Source: Aerobium sp039839275
Lineage (GTDB): Bacteria > Pseudomonadota > Alphaproteobacteria > Rhizobiales > Rhizobiaceae
Length of the DNA: 64,000 nucleotides
Assembly (NCBI RefSeq): GCF_039839275.1
Contig: NZ_JBDOQP010000003.1
Location: forward strand, 1-64,000
Reading direction: 5' to 3'
The notes below the pieces were generated by a model. That model was not told the origin of the DNA, searched no databases, and saw only the letters and a list, made by a program, of their open reading frames with translations. The position numbers were made by a program, and so were the translations under genes. This document shows positions 31,210 to 39,902 of this stretch, in pieces; within the stretch, counting starts at the first letter, position 1; each line of letters begins with the position of its first letter.

Positions 31210-32204
31210 AAGTCGAAACCCAGAACGCCCGACCAGTGAAAAGCGACGTCGACGGCATCACCACAGTCGGCCAAGAGGCGCTTGGCGTTCTCGCCGGTCT
31301 GTCGTCCGACATCCGCTGGGCTGGCGAGGTTATCGACCGGCCGGGCATCTATGCTGGCCTCCCGATCGGCGTCTACCATTCGGACTGTTGCGCCGGGCCG
31401 TCGATTTCATCGTCTGGGCTTCGGGAGATTGCCCCGCCGGACGGCTGCCCGCTCAAGTATTGGGATTCGAGCTACCTCAATCCCGATCGCGCACAGCAGG
31501 AGGTGAAGGAGCATTTCAGCCTCGGCAACGCGGTCCATACCCTTTTGCTCGGGGAAACGGGCTTTTGGGAAAAGTTCGCGGTGCTGCCGGAGGAGTTCCC
31601 AGACTTCAAGACGAAGGCCGCGCGGGAATGGAGGGACGAGACCATTGCCGCCGGGAAGATGGTTCTGCGTCGTGAGGCCCTTGAGCAGATCGAGGGCATG
31701 GCGAACCGCGTCGCCAATGATCGCACGTTCCGCGACCACCTGGACGGCCGCGTTGAGCGCAGCATCATTTATCAGGATCGCACCGGCGTCTGGGTAAAGG
31801 CCCGCCCCGACTGCATTCCCGACGATGGATATGTCGCGGACCTGAAAACCACCAATGACGCCAGCGACCGCGGTTGCGCCAATGCGGTCAAGACTTATGG
31901 CTATCACATGCAGATGGGCCTCATCGGCACCGCCCTAGAGGCCGTGACCGGCCGGCGCGTGACGGATCATGTCCTTCTGTTCATCGAGCCCAAGCGGCCG
32001 CACGCCTACAGCATCAAGCCGCTGGACAACCAATATGTCTGGCTCGGCAAGCGACAGAACCGCGCAGCGCTGAACATCTTTGCCGAGTGCATCGAGCGCC
32101 AGTTCTGGCCGACCTATTACGGTTCGGGCATCACCATTTCGCCGTCCGATTGGCTCGAAAAGCAGATCGACAACGAACCCTCCATCCCGTCGGAGGCGGC
32201 ATAA
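31206..32204 (+). CDS. RecE/Cas4-like PD-(D/E)XK exonuclease (DUF3799-like)
   Basis: 332 aa from ATG 31206. The nuclease core is visible: GNAVHTLLLGE with H111, VKARPDCIPDDG (P201-D202) and YVADLKTTND, giving the D-x(9)-DLK active site (D202, D212, K214). DUF3799/RecE-type exonucleases chew 5' ends to leave 3' overhangs for single-strand annealing. The next gene is a RecA/Sak4-like ATPase, completing a Red-like recombination module. CSY-type regions typical of Cas4 iron-sulfur clusters are not evident. Confidence 0.88.
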   Translation: MKVETQNARPVKSDVDGITTVGQEALGVLAGLSSDIRWAGEVIDRPGIYAGLPIGVYHSDCCAGPSISSSGLREIAPPDGCPLKYWDSSYLNPDRAQQEVKEHFSLGNAVHTLLLGETGFWEKFAVLPEEFPDFKTKAAREWRDETIAAGKMVLRREALEQIEGMANRVANDRTFRDHLDGRVERSIIYQDRTGVWVKARPDCIPDDGYVADLKTTNDASDRGCANAVKTYGYHMQMGLIGTALEAVTGRRVTDHVLLFIEPKRPHAYSIKPLDNQYVWLGKRQNRAALNIFAECIERQFWPTYYGSGITISPSDWLEKQIDNEPSIPSEAA

Positions 32205-32207
32205 GCC

Positions 32208-33641
32208 ATGAAGATCGAACGCGCCATCCGAGAGAAGACGTTCACGCTCACGTCGATCGCCGGCCCGTCGGGCTCGGGAAAGACCTATTCCGCGATCCTG
32301 TATGCCCGAGGGCTTGTCGGGCCGGGCGGGAAGATCGGCTTCATCGACACCGAAAACAAGCGATCGCGCTTCTATGCGGACGTCGCGGGCGGCTTCGATG
32401 TCATCGATCTGGACCCGCCGTTCACGTCGCATCGGTACGTCGAGGCGATCAAGGCCTTCGAGGCTGCTGGTTATACCGCGATCATCATCGACAGCATTTC
32501 CCACGAATGGGAAGGCACCGGCGGCGTTCTGGAGCAAGCCGAGGCGATCGAGCAGAAGACCAGCCGCGCCGGTCTGCATTGCTGGCAGAAGCCGAAGGCT
32601 GCCCACAAGAAGCTGATGAACGAACTCCTCCAGACGCGAGCGCATCTGATTTTCTGCTGTCGCGTCAAGGAGAAGGTCGCACAGGTGAAGGGCGCCAACG
32701 GCAAGACGGAAATCGTGAACGAGGGCTTCGTCGTCGTGCAGGAGAAGTCGTTCATCTACGAGATGACGGTTTCCATGATGTTGGCCGAGGGAACCCACAT
32801 CCCGACGATCCAGAAATGCCCCGGCGACCTCCTGAGCGCATTCCCGGAGGGTCGCAAGGTCTCCCCCGATGTCGGCGGCGCGGTTCGCGAGTGGAGCGAC
32901 CAAGGCGTTGCGATCGACGAAGAGCTTGAGGCAGCCAAGCGCGAGGGCGTTCTCGCGGCAAACAACGGCATGACCTCGCTTCTGAACTGGTGGAGTGGCC
33001 TTGGCGGGCCGCGTCAGACGAAGCTGGCGAACCTCAAGGATACGCTGAAATCCATCGCCCAGGCATCGGACCAGATGAAGGCCGACCTTATGGACGCCGG
33101 CGGCGGCGACCCGGGCGAACGTCTTTCCCATCGTCGCGAGCAATCAACCGGCGATGGGAGCGGCGAAGGCTTCGACCTCGACAGCGTCAAGGAAACCCTG
33201 CGCGCCGGCGCAACCGAACAGCATTCATCGGCACCCCCTCCCGCCGATGATGACACCGGGAGCGGTGTATCCCCCTCCAGCACCGCTCCTGGTTCCCCAT
33301 CCGAGCCCGAACCAAACTCGGGCAACGGCGACGGGGCAGAGCAGATAGAAGCGGCTCAAGGTGACGTCGCAAGCTCTGTCCCGTCGGATGACAAGGCTCT
33401 CCTGTTGCGCATCTACAGCGCCATGCAGGATTGCGTCGGCCCGTCGGTCGAGGACTTCAACAACGCGTTCAAGATTTTCGATGGCGAGCTTGCCGGCGCA
33501 TCCGATGCCGTAAAGCGCAAGGCTGAGACGATCCGCACGTCGCTTGAGTTTTGCTGCGGCGATGATCCCAAGCGGACGAAGCTGCAGGCGCGGTCATACC
33601 TGGCCGGCGTAATCGGCGTCGAGGAAGGGGAGTTGCCGTGA
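32208..33641 (+). CDS. Sak4-like RecA-family ATPase with long linker and extra C-terminal domain
   Basis: 477 aa from ATG 32208. Residues 1-240 are the Sak4-type RecA core: Walker A GPSGSGKT (19-26), Walker B AIIIDSIS, and REKVAQVKG in the sensor region. After residue 300 there is a disordered linker rich in S, P, G, E and D, followed by a short helical domain (SDDKALLLRIYSAMQDCVGPSVEDFNNAFKIF, about 395-430). Sak4 proteins of temperate phages promote strand annealing together with a partner exonuclease. The added C-terminal domain may tether a partner such as an SSB; that is inference. Confidence 0.85.
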   Translation: MKIERAIREKTFTLTSIAGPSGSGKTYSAILYARGLVGPGGKIGFIDTENKRSRFYADVAGGFDVIDLDPPFTSHRYVEAIKAFEAAGYTAIIIDSISHEWEGTGGVLEQAEAIEQKTSRAGLHCWQKPKAAHKKLMNELLQTRAHLIFCCRVKEKVAQVKGANGKTEIVNEGFVVVQEKSFIYEMTVSMMLAEGTHIPTIQKCPGDLLSAFPEGRKVSPDVGGAVREWSDQGVAIDEELEAAKREGVLAANNGMTSLLNWWSGLGGPRQTKLANLKDTLKSIAQASDQMKADLMDAGGGDPGERLSHRREQSTGDGSGEGFDLDSVKETLRAGATEQHSSAPPPADDDTGSGVSPSSTAPGSPSEPEPNSGNGDGAEQIEAAQGDVASSVPSDDKALLLRIYSAMQDCVGPSVEDFNNAFKIFDGELAGASDAVKRKAETIRTSLEFCCGDDPKRTKLQARSYLAGVIGVEEGELP

Positions 33642-34117
33642 TGGGCTTCCGCATCGCTCGTCCCGAAACCGCCTTCTCCAATGCCCCGATCGGCAAGCAG
33701 AAGAAGCGCCAGCGCGACCACGACGCCAAGCACCTGGATTGGATCAGGACGCTGCCATGCGTCATCACCGGCAATCGGCCGGTCGAGGCAGCCCATATCC
33801 GGTACGCCGATCCGGTCTATGGAAAGTCTGAGACGGGCATGGGCGAGAAGCCATCGGACAAGTGGACCGTCCCGCTGACATCGGCAAAGCACCGCGAGCA
33901 GCATTCCGGCAACGAAAAGCTGTTCTGGCTACGCCATGGGCTCGACCCGCTGCGCATCGCGCTCGCGCTCTACTCCTGCACTGGCGACGACGAGCAGGGC
34001 CATCTCATCATCCGTGAGGCGATCAAGACCGCGGCATCGTTCGCGGCTGCCCAGCCAACCGGTCTCTACGAGCGCGGTCAACTACTCCCCAGCGGAAGGA
34101 ATAGCGACGATGGTTGA
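33641..34117 (+). CDS. DUF968-like HNH-type nuclease
   Basis: 158 aa from ATG 33641 (TGATG overlap). The motif LPCVITGNRPVEAAHIRYADP, followed by DKWTVPLTSAKHREQHSGNEKLFWLRHGLDP, is the DUF968/Ref-type HNH signature with catalytic histidines. Such enzymes act in phage recombination as RecA-dependent nucleases. Placement directly after exonuclease and annealase genes supports this. Confidence 0.8.
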   Translation: MGFRIARPETAFSNAPIGKQKKRQRDHDAKHLDWIRTLPCVITGNRPVEAAHIRYADPVYGKSETGMGEKPSDKWTVPLTSAKHREQHSGNEKLFWLRHGLDPLRIALALYSCTGDDEQGHLIIREAIKTAASFAAAQPTGLYERGQLLPSGRNSDDG

Positions 34118-34556
34118 AAAGAGCAGGGCCGCGCTTATCGATCGGCTGGACAGTGCAGTCACAGATTGGAACGGGCAGCCGGAAGTCGACGGCGCCGAAT
34201 TGGTGCGCCCGCTGAACTGCGGCGAAGCCCGAGCAATCCGCAGTCTCCTCTCCTCTGCCATTCCTGGTGAAGTGGCAGAGCTGGTGGATGGCCTCAATTC
34301 ATGGGCGCAAGAGGATACCGGCTCATATGAGGCTGGCGTTCGGCTCATCTGCTCGCAAGCCGCCACCGCCCTTACGTCCCTAGCGGCGCGGGTAGAAGCG
34401 CTTGAGGCGGTAGTGGGAGAGCTCGTCCGCGCAAACGACGAAGGGCCGGGGCTCCTCGACTGCATCGACAACCACGGTGAACGGTACACGTCTGCCGGTC
34501 TCGATGCCGCGACCCGCGCCGCCCGTCTCCTCCTTAAGAAGGATCGCAAAGCATGA
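34110..34556 (+). CDS. Unknown helical protein
   Basis: 148 aa from ATG 34110, overlapping the preceding stop by 8 bp. Predicted mostly helix with an internal heptad (AARVEALEAVVGELVRANDEG). Ends LLLKKDRKA. Similar gene sizes and layout follow downstream; no domain recognised. Confidence 0.6.
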   Translation: MVEKSRAALIDRLDSAVTDWNGQPEVDGAELVRPLNCGEARAIRSLLSSAIPGEVAELVDGLNSWAQEDTGSYEAGVRLICSQAATALTSLAARVEALEAVVGELVRANDEGPGLLDCIDNHGERYTSAGLDAATRAARLLLKKDRKA

Positions 34557-34756
34557 GCCACCTTGGTCCAATCGAGCGCCACATCCCCTACCCGTTGCGC
34601 GCAGCCAGCATCTCGATCCGGTTCGCCCCTTTCGGGTTCTGGTGGCCGTCCTTCACGCATCGCAAATCGCTTACGGAGGCGGCCCGACGCGAGGGTGAGA
34701 CCATCTGGTGGGCTCGTTTCGCGTGGTTCCAGATCAGCTATTCGAGGATGCTCTAG
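34553..34756 (+). CDS. 67-aa aromatic-rich protein
   Basis: From ATG 34553 (ATGA overlap). High tryptophan, phenylalanine and proline content (APFGFWWPSFTHRKS, IWWARFAWFQISYSRML). No signal or clear membrane helix. Unknown. Confidence 0.5.
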   Translation: MSHLGPIERHIPYPLRAASISIRFAPFGFWWPSFTHRKSLTEAARREGETIWWARFAWFQISYSRML

Positions 34757-34758
34757 CC

Positions 34759-35271
34759 ATGACCAGCCCACAGACAGAAGCGCGGGCGATTGCTTGGCGC
34801 GCGAAGGCAGGCGTTCTGCGTGCGCGAGGAAAATCGAACACCGCGCACGATATCGGACAGGCGGCAGAATATCTTGACGAGGCCGCCACCGCCCTATCCG
34901 AGCGAGACGCCACCATAGCCGCGAAGGATGCGGAACTGGCGACATTGCGAAACGCCGGCGTGAACCTCCTGGACCGAGCCGAGCGCGCCGAATCCTCCCT
35001 AGCCGAGCGTGAAGCAGAGATGGGGAGGGAGTGGCAGCCGATAGAAACGGCGCCGCGCGCTTGGGATAAGCCGATCTTGGCCATAAACACCCGCCTGCGG
35101 GGGCATCCTCCCGTTTTAGTGCGGTGGAACGTTGAACCGAGGCGCGGCCTGCCTGACGAGCCGCATTGGTGCGACGCAGCCACGGCCCAGGGCAACGCCC
35201 TGTATTTCAACGGCAACTACTTCGACCTCTGGATGCCCGTCCCCGCCACCCGCACCGGAGGGCAGGAGTAA
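34759..35271 (+). CDS. DUF551-like protein with N-terminal coiled coil
   Basis: 170 aa from ATG 34759. Residues 1-85 are a coiled coil (LSERDATIAAKDAELATLRNAG), and the C-terminal part has WQPIETAPRAWDKPILAINTRLRG and YFDLWMPVP, the WQPIETAP opening of DUF551, a domain found in many phages and of unknown function. Its stop overlaps the next ATG. Confidence 0.7.
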   Translation: MTSPQTEARAIAWRAKAGVLRARGKSNTAHDIGQAAEYLDEAATALSERDATIAAKDAELATLRNAGVNLLDRAERAESSLAEREAEMGREWQPIETAPRAWDKPILAINTRLRGHPPVLVRWNVEPRRGLPDEPHWCDAATAQGNALYFNGNYFDLWMPVPATRTGGQE

Positions 35272-35555
35272 TGCGCAAGCTTCGCGGATTTTTTATCGTA
35301 GTCGCTCTTCCGCTCGCTGCTTGCGATGTGCCGGAGATGCCGAAGTACGCCACGGATCAGGAGCTTCGCCAGGAACTCTTTGATCGGTGCATGGCAGCCC
35401 TTCCGGACGGGCCGCGATCCACTCACTACAACGATTGGAGCGAAGTCGTCTCCGCTTGCGACAGCGCAGCGTACCGGCAGTCACAGTACTGCTACGCGGA
35501 CTGCCCGCCCAGCCGTCCAGACGCAACCGAACTCACCGGAGGCCCCCATGGATAA
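35271..35555 (+). CDS. Small lipoprotein of the early operon
   Basis: 94 aa from ATG 35271 with signal MRKLRGFFIVVALPLAAC (lipobox LAAC, lipid Cys at residue 18). The mature portion has several cysteines (C44, C62, C72 and C76 region). Lipid-anchored small proteins in phage early operons often alter the cell surface; function unknown. Confidence 0.65.
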   Translation: MRKLRGFFIVVALPLAACDVPEMPKYATDQELRQELFDRCMAALPDGPRSTHYNDWSEVVSACDSAAYRQSQYCYADCPPSRPDATELTGGPHG

Positions 35556-36201
35556 GCTCACCCAGGCGCGAGAGGCGCTGATAGCGCAGATCGACACTCT
35601 TTTGGCTATCAACAAAGCTGGCCAGGTCAGCCATCTCGTTCCCGGCTTGGCGGTTGATCTGCTAACGCGTTCCCGAGACGCCCTCGCCGCCCTCTCAGAT
35701 GGTGAAGCGGTGGAGCCGGTGGCGCGCAAGACGTTCCCAATCCTGAATAGCGGTGGCGCGCGGATCGATTATCAGCTCGTGGCCGATCACGGCAAGCAGG
35801 CCCGAGCCAACCACTTCCAGAGCGTTGATCGACTAGCAGAACGCGGCGGCCTGTCGTGGTGCGAGCTTTACGCGGTGCTCCACAATGCGAAGTGGCGGAA
35901 GATGGACACCAACGAGGCAATGTTGTCGTGCCGCGCGCTCGAAACTCGCTACCTCGCCGCTCTCGCCTCCCCACCCGACCAATCCGATGCGGCTCTCAGG
36001 GAGAGGGTTGCGGAGTTGGAGCGGGCGCTAGCCGTAGCGGTTGATCGGATAATGGAAACAGAGCCCGGCGATAGCCGTGCAGTGTCGCCGTTAGCAGTCT
36101 CGCTTGCTGCTGTTTCTTGCGGCGTTGCAGATGATGCCTGCTGGACTGTGATCGATGAAGTCGCCCGCCGTGCCGTCGAAGGGGAGAACCGCAATGGTTG
36201 A
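35548..36201 (+). CDS. Unknown protein
   Basis: 217 aa from ATG 35548, overlapping the lipoprotein stop by 8 bp. Contains helical segments (MDKLTQAREALIAQIDTLLAINKAG, WCELYAVLHNAKWRKMDTNEAM) and a coiled coil with LRERVAELERALAVAVDRIM. No known domain. Confidence 0.55.
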   Translation: MDKLTQAREALIAQIDTLLAINKAGQVSHLVPGLAVDLLTRSRDALAALSDGEAVEPVARKTFPILNSGGARIDYQLVADHGKQARANHFQSVDRLAERGGLSWCELYAVLHNAKWRKMDTNEAMLSCRALETRYLAALASPPDQSDAALRERVAELERALAVAVDRIMETEPGDSRAVSPLAVSLAAVSCGVADDACWTVIDEVARRAVEGENRNG

Positions 36202-36838
36202 TAGTGCATGGGGAGACGATATGTCTGATCTTGATCGCCCTGACGACAGCATGGCTTATTGGTCTGGGAAATTGAACGCGGCGGATGCTCGCATTGCCGA
36301 ACTTGAGGCTGAGAACGCGCGGCTGACGAAGGAGCGGGACGAGAGCGGCCGAAGGTGGCGCGATAGTTTCGACGCTATGCATCAACGAGCCATGCGCGCC
36401 GAAGCCAAGCATGTGGTCGATCTGCGCCATTTCAACATCCTTGTCGAAGCGATGGCCGAGGTGAAGGCGACATCGGATGGACTTTCTGATCAGCCAGTCG
36501 CAGACATCGTGCAGGGCTGCATCGACGAGATCGCCTCCCTAGAGCCAGCACCGGAGACGGAAGAACCGTTCGATGCTGAAATGCGCGATATCGAAGCATC
36601 GATCAATTCCGGCGCACGGCGTTCATCGCATCGCTTTTCGCTCTCCCCACCCACCGGCAAGGATGCCGTACAGACGGTGACGGTAGAGCGGTTGATTGAG
36701 CAGGCAGCACATCTTGAGCTTGGTCTGGCTTGCAGGCGACCTGACGTTACAGACGCAACGAAGGAACTGCTGCGTCTCCTGCAACTGGCGCTTCCGGCCC
36801 TCGCCGCCGTTCTCCAGCAGAAGGAGACAGACCGGTGA
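36194..36838 (+). CDS. Unknown coiled-coil protein
   Basis: 214 aa from ATG 36194. Early heptads (ADARIAELEAENARLTKERDESGRRWRDSFD) and a C-terminal helical part (RLIEQAAHLELGLACRRPDVTDATKELLRLLQLALPALAAVL). No domain recognised. Confidence 0.55.
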   Translation: MVDSAWGDDMSDLDRPDDSMAYWSGKLNAADARIAELEAENARLTKERDESGRRWRDSFDAMHQRAMRAEAKHVVDLRHFNILVEAMAEVKATSDGLSDQPVADIVQGCIDEIASLEPAPETEEPFDAEMRDIEASINSGARRSSHRFSLSPPTGKDAVQTVTVERLIEQAAHLELGLACRRPDVTDATKELLRLLQLALPALAAVLQQKETDR

Positions 36839-37047
36839 AAAAGACAATCGAGATTGGAACCGCAATAAGCGCCAGCCTACCCGAATGGCAAGCGACAACA
36901 CCAACGACCGGTCTTCGCTGGCTTCGCGCAGCAGGTACAACTACAGAACCAGATCGTCTCCAACAGGCGTGGCAGGACTATCATAGCGGCGCATACGAGT
37001 GGCGCGACGTTCCGGTTGTCGTGGAGGGCAGCGCTAATGACGACTGA
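36835..37047 (+). CDS. Small unknown protein
   Basis: 70 aa from GTG 36835 (overlaps the preceding stop, GTGA). Contains WRDVPVVVEGSANDD. No domain recognised. Confidence 0.5.
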   Translation: MKKTIEIGTAISASLPEWQATTPTTGLRWLRAAGTTTEPDRLQQAWQDYHSGAYEWRDVPVVVEGSANDD

Positions 37048-37366
37048 CGCCCACAACGCCGCGACAGCAGAATTCGTTCAAGATCTGGCCGCACGGTTTC
37101 TTGACGAATGCCATCAAAGAGGCGTGGACAACAAGAACAAGGTGCTCGCGATGCACGCGCTTCTGCAAGTTATCAGACACTCGATCAGTTCCGCCGGCTA
37201 TCACCTTCTGAGCGAGGCCGACTTGGCAGCAAGGGATAATGCCGTGCTGGAACGGGCGGCGGTGGTGGCGGAGAGCTTGGCTGACGATTGGGTTGGCGAG
37301 AACGGTGGCGCTGCGTGCCTAGCTGCTGCCGCGTCCATCCGTGCCATGCAGGGAGGCAAGCCGTGA
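37037..37366 (+). CDS. Unknown protein
   Basis: 109 aa from ATG 37037, which overlaps the preceding gene by 11 bp. Helical (AARFLDECHQRGVDNKNKVLAMHALLQVIRHSI, RDNAVLERAAVVAESLADDWVG). No domain recognised. Confidence 0.5.
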   Translation: MTTDAHNAATAEFVQDLAARFLDECHQRGVDNKNKVLAMHALLQVIRHSISSAGYHLLSEADLAARDNAVLERAAVVAESLADDWVGENGGAACLAAAASIRAMQGGKP

Positions 37367-37596
37367 AGCTCTACTGTGGCAGACCGGCCAACCCCGGCCA
37401 CCTCGCCTTTCACACCGGAACGCTGTTCTCGAAAAGCGCCCCGGAAGGTCGGAAGCAATTCACGAAACACCGCATCGTTGGCCTGTACGGCGTCCAGATC
37501 GGCCAGCGCTTCATAGGCGTCTTGTCGATCGGAGAGTGGGGCATCAGCAGCGAATCCGCCGGCCGTGCTGCCCTAAGCAGGGAGGGCGGGGAATGA
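37363..37596 (+). CDS. 77-aa unknown protein
   Basis: From GTG 37363 (GTGA overlap). Beta-rich (VKLYCGRPANPGHLAFHTGTLF, HRIVGLYGVQIGQRFIGVLSIGEWG). The upstream frame is longer but starts within a neighbour. It directly precedes the Thg1-like gene with ATGA overlap, so a partnership is possible but unsupported. Confidence 0.5.
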   Translation: MKLYCGRPANPGHLAFHTGTLFSKSAPEGRKQFTKHRIVGLYGVQIGQRFIGVLSIGEWGISSESAGRAALSREGGE

Positions 37597-38396
37597 GCCA
37601 ACTCAAGCAAAACGACGAGTTCGGCAATCGCATGAAGGAGTACGAGGCAGTCGAAACCGCACGGCGATTCGATGTCAAGTTGCCAGTGTACGCCCGGATC
37701 GATGGACGCTCGTTCTCAACCTTCACGCGGGGCATGAACAGGCCCTATGACGAGCGCATGTCGCGGGCTATGGTCGAGACCACAAAGTACCTCGTGGCAG
37801 AAACCCACGCCAGAGCCGGGTACACACAATCGGATGAGATTAGCCTTGTTTGGCTGGCTGAAGAAGACCGTTCGGATATTTTCTTCTCCGGCAAAGTCCA
37901 GAAGATGGCGAGCGTTCTCGCTTCAATGGCCGCCGCCAAATTCGCCAGAGTATGCCCGCCTGGATACGAAGACAGACTACCCCACTTCGATTGCCGCGTG
38001 CTTCAAATCCCGAGCAAGATGGAAGCCGCCAACGCCTTTTTGTGGCGAGCCATGGACGCGCGCAAGAACGCGATCAGTATGGCGGCGCAGGCTCGCTTTT
38101 CGTCAAAGGCACTGCACGGGAAACGTCAGCGCGACATGCTCGAAATGCTGTCTGAGATCGGGATTTATTTCGAGGATTACCCTGCGTGGTTCAAGGATGG
38201 CACCTTCGCGCGAAGGAAGGTAGTCGAACGCCATCTAACGGACGCGGAACTCGACGCGATACCAGAGCAGCACCGACCGCCCGGCGTTGTCATGCGAACC
38301 GAGATAGAGGCTTCGAGCCCGCGATTCCGTGACGTTCTTAATCGAGTCGAGTTCATCTTTGACGGCGAAGCGGCTCGGGAGGGCGGGGAGAAATGA
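37593..38396 (+). CDS. Thg1-like 3'-5' nucleotidyltransferase
   Basis: 267 aa from ATG 37593 (MSQLKQNDEFGNRM). The Thg1 catalytic block is clear: YARIDGRSFSTFTRGMNRPYDERMSRAM with metal ligand D37, then HARAGYTQSDEISLVW with D81 and E82, and KMASVLASMAAAKFARV after it. Thg1 adds G-1 to tRNA-His; bacterial and phage Thg1-like proteins repair 5'-truncated tRNAs by reverse (3'-5') polymerisation using a template. It lies in the phage early operon, close to the integrase, and is not adjacent to a tRNA-His. Role in repair of tRNAs damaged by host defence enzymes is inference. Confidence 0.88.
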   Translation: MSQLKQNDEFGNRMKEYEAVETARRFDVKLPVYARIDGRSFSTFTRGMNRPYDERMSRAMVETTKYLVAETHARAGYTQSDEISLVWLAEEDRSDIFFSGKVQKMASVLASMAAAKFARVCPPGYEDRLPHFDCRVLQIPSKMEAANAFLWRAMDARKNAISMAAQARFSSKALHGKRQRDMLEMLSEIGIYFEDYPAWFKDGTFARRKVVERHLTDAELDAIPEQHRPPGVVMRTEIEASSPRFRDVLNRVEFIFDGEAAREGGEK

Positions 38397-38662
38397 CGCG
38401 CCTACTGAGCATCTTCAAACGCTTCTTCAAAGCCCCCTTCCAGAGATACCGGATAGTCCACGATCCCGAGATTGGCTACATGGCCCAGCATTTTGAAGAC
38501 GGCACGTGGTGGGGCATCTACGAGAACGGCGTCGGTGGTGTCGATGAGAGCATCATCAGGTCGTACCATCAATTCTACTCAGAACCCACCATTGAAGGCG
38601 CTGGAAAGCGAATTAACAAGCACGCTAGCGCGCGAACACCATCGGTAGTTTGGAAGGGATGA
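38393..38662 (+). CDS. Unknown protein downstream of the Thg1-like gene
   Basis: 89 aa from ATG 38393 (ATGA overlap). Basic N-terminus (MTRLLSIFKRFFKAPFQRYRIVHDPEIGY) and beta-like middle (MAQHFEDGTWWGIYENGVGGVD), ending in basic residues. Unknown. A 45-bp gap follows with an internal 14-codon frame that I do not call. Confidence 0.55.
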   Translation: MTRLLSIFKRFFKAPFQRYRIVHDPEIGYMAQHFEDGTWWGIYENGVGGVDESIIRSYHQFYSEPTIEGAGKRINKHASARTPSVVWKG

Positions 38663-38707
38663 GCAGATGACGCACCCTGCCCCTGTGGACATCGGGGAGA
38701 ACGCCCT

Positions 38708-38920
38708 GTGAGCCGCGCAAGGTCCTTTACAAAGGGTGAGATCATGGATGCTGCTAGGGCGGCGGCGGAAACCGGCCTGCGCTCGATTCTTCGTCCAGGC
38801 GGCGAAATCATCTTTACGCGCGACACCAGCGAAAAGAGCAAGCCACATACTCCGACGCCCGAAGAGGTGTTCGAGGAGTGGATGGATGGACGCAAGGTTG
38901 GTGGGCGTGCACACCGTTAA
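38708..38920 (+). CDS. Excisionase-like small protein
   Basis: 70 aa from GTG 38708 (MSRARSFTKGEIMDAARAAAETGLRSILRPGGEIIF-type sequence). A basic helix plus beta strand organisation and location immediately upstream of, and overlapping, the integrase are typical of Xis or Xis-like recombination directionality factors in rhizobial prophages. DNA-binding residues cannot be fixed by eye. Confidence 0.55.
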   Translation: MSRARSFTKGEIMDAARAAAETGLRSILRPGGEIIFTRDTSEKSKPHTPTPEEVFEEWMDGRKVGGRAHR

Positions 38921-39902
38921 AGCCACCCTCGCGAGCGGCAAAGAGGTCGTGTATCACTACGCTTGGCGCGGCGGGCCTCGCATCAAGGCAAAGCCAGGGA
39001 CGAACGCTTTCGTACAGGAATTTGCCCGGCTTACCAAGGCGAGAGCCCGCGCCGAAAAGCCGGAGACGCTGGGCTGGCTTGCTGACCAGTATCTTTCCAG
39101 CGGCGATTTTCAAAAGCTGAGACCGAGCACCCGCACGGAATACGAGCGAATCATCGCTGTGATCAAGGTGGCTTGGGGCGATACGCCGCTCCGGGCGCTG
39201 GAGGCCAAAGGGATGCGGACAGCATTCATTGACTGGCGGGATTCGATGAGTTCAACGCCACGATCTGCGGACCTGCATATTGCCATCTTGGCGCGGGTGA
39301 TCGCGTGGGGCAAGGATCGTGAGCATGTCATGCGCAACCCTCTGGAGCGCGTCGGCAAGCTGCACAACGAAAGCCGCAAGGATGACGTGTGGCTTCCATC
39401 GCAGCTCGACAAGATACTCAGGGAAGGCCGGCCCCACATCGCCAACGTCATCAAAATGGCTCTTTGGACCATGCAGCGGCAGTCCGATGTTCTGACGCTA
39501 ACCACGATGGCCTATGACGATGGCCGGCTGTGGATCACGCAGGGCAAGACCCGGGCCCGGGTGAGAATCAGGCCAGCCGACGAGCTTCTGCCCATCCTCC
39601 AGGATGCGAAGGACGAGAAGCGGCAACGGGTGCTTGTGAATAGCAGGGGGGAGAATTGGACCTCCAGCGGCTTCCGGGCATCTCTGAGAAAGGAAATGCA
39701 GCGGCTGAAGATTACAGGCATCCGGTTCCACGATTTGCGCGGAACGGGAATTACCTACGCCTATGCCAACGGCGTCGAGATTGAGCGGATTGCCGAGATA
39801 TCCGGGCACTCAAAAAGCGAATGCGAGTCGATCATCAGGCGCAATTATCTGGCCGGCGAGGGCGTCATCGATGCGATTCGCGCCGGAACAAAGATGCAAT
39901 GA
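38886..39902 (+). CDS. Tyrosine recombinase / phage integrase
   Basis: 338 aa from ATG 38886, overlapping the Xis-like gene by 35 bp. Catalytic residues of the C-terminal domain can be located: R198 (MQRQSDVL), K221, H282-x2-R285 (HDLRGTGITYA), H308 (SGHSK) and nucleophile Y321 (RRNYLAGEG). The N-terminal half contains the SAM-like core-binding domain (TEYERIIAVIKVAWGDTPL). Its end lies 62 bp from the tRNA-Thr 3' end, so the attachment site is the tRNA 3' part. This enzyme integrates and excises the prophage. Confidence 0.95.
   Translation: MDARLVGVHTVKATLASGKEVVYHYAWRGGPRIKAKPGTNAFVQEFARLTKARARAEKPETLGWLADQYLSSGDFQKLRPSTRTEYERIIAVIKVAWGDTPLRALEAKGMRTAFIDWRDSMSSTPRSADLHIAILARVIAWGKDREHVMRNPLERVGKLHNESRKDDVWLPSQLDKILREGRPHIANVIKMALWTMQRQSDVLTLTTMAYDDGRLWITQGKTRARVRIRPADELLPILQDAKDEKRQRVLVNSRGENWTSSGFRASLRKEMQRLKITGIRFHDLRGTGITYAYANGVEIERIAEISGHSKSECESIIRRNYLAGEGVIDAIRAGTKMQ

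Noticed and set aside
31935..33143. A 402-codon minus-strand frame
   Set aside because: Antisense of the PD-(D/E)XK nuclease and Sak4-like genes, whose motifs are intact on the plus strand.
38667..38711. 14-codon frame between the 38393 and 38708 genes
   Set aside because: Too short and without clear ribosome site or conservation evidence.
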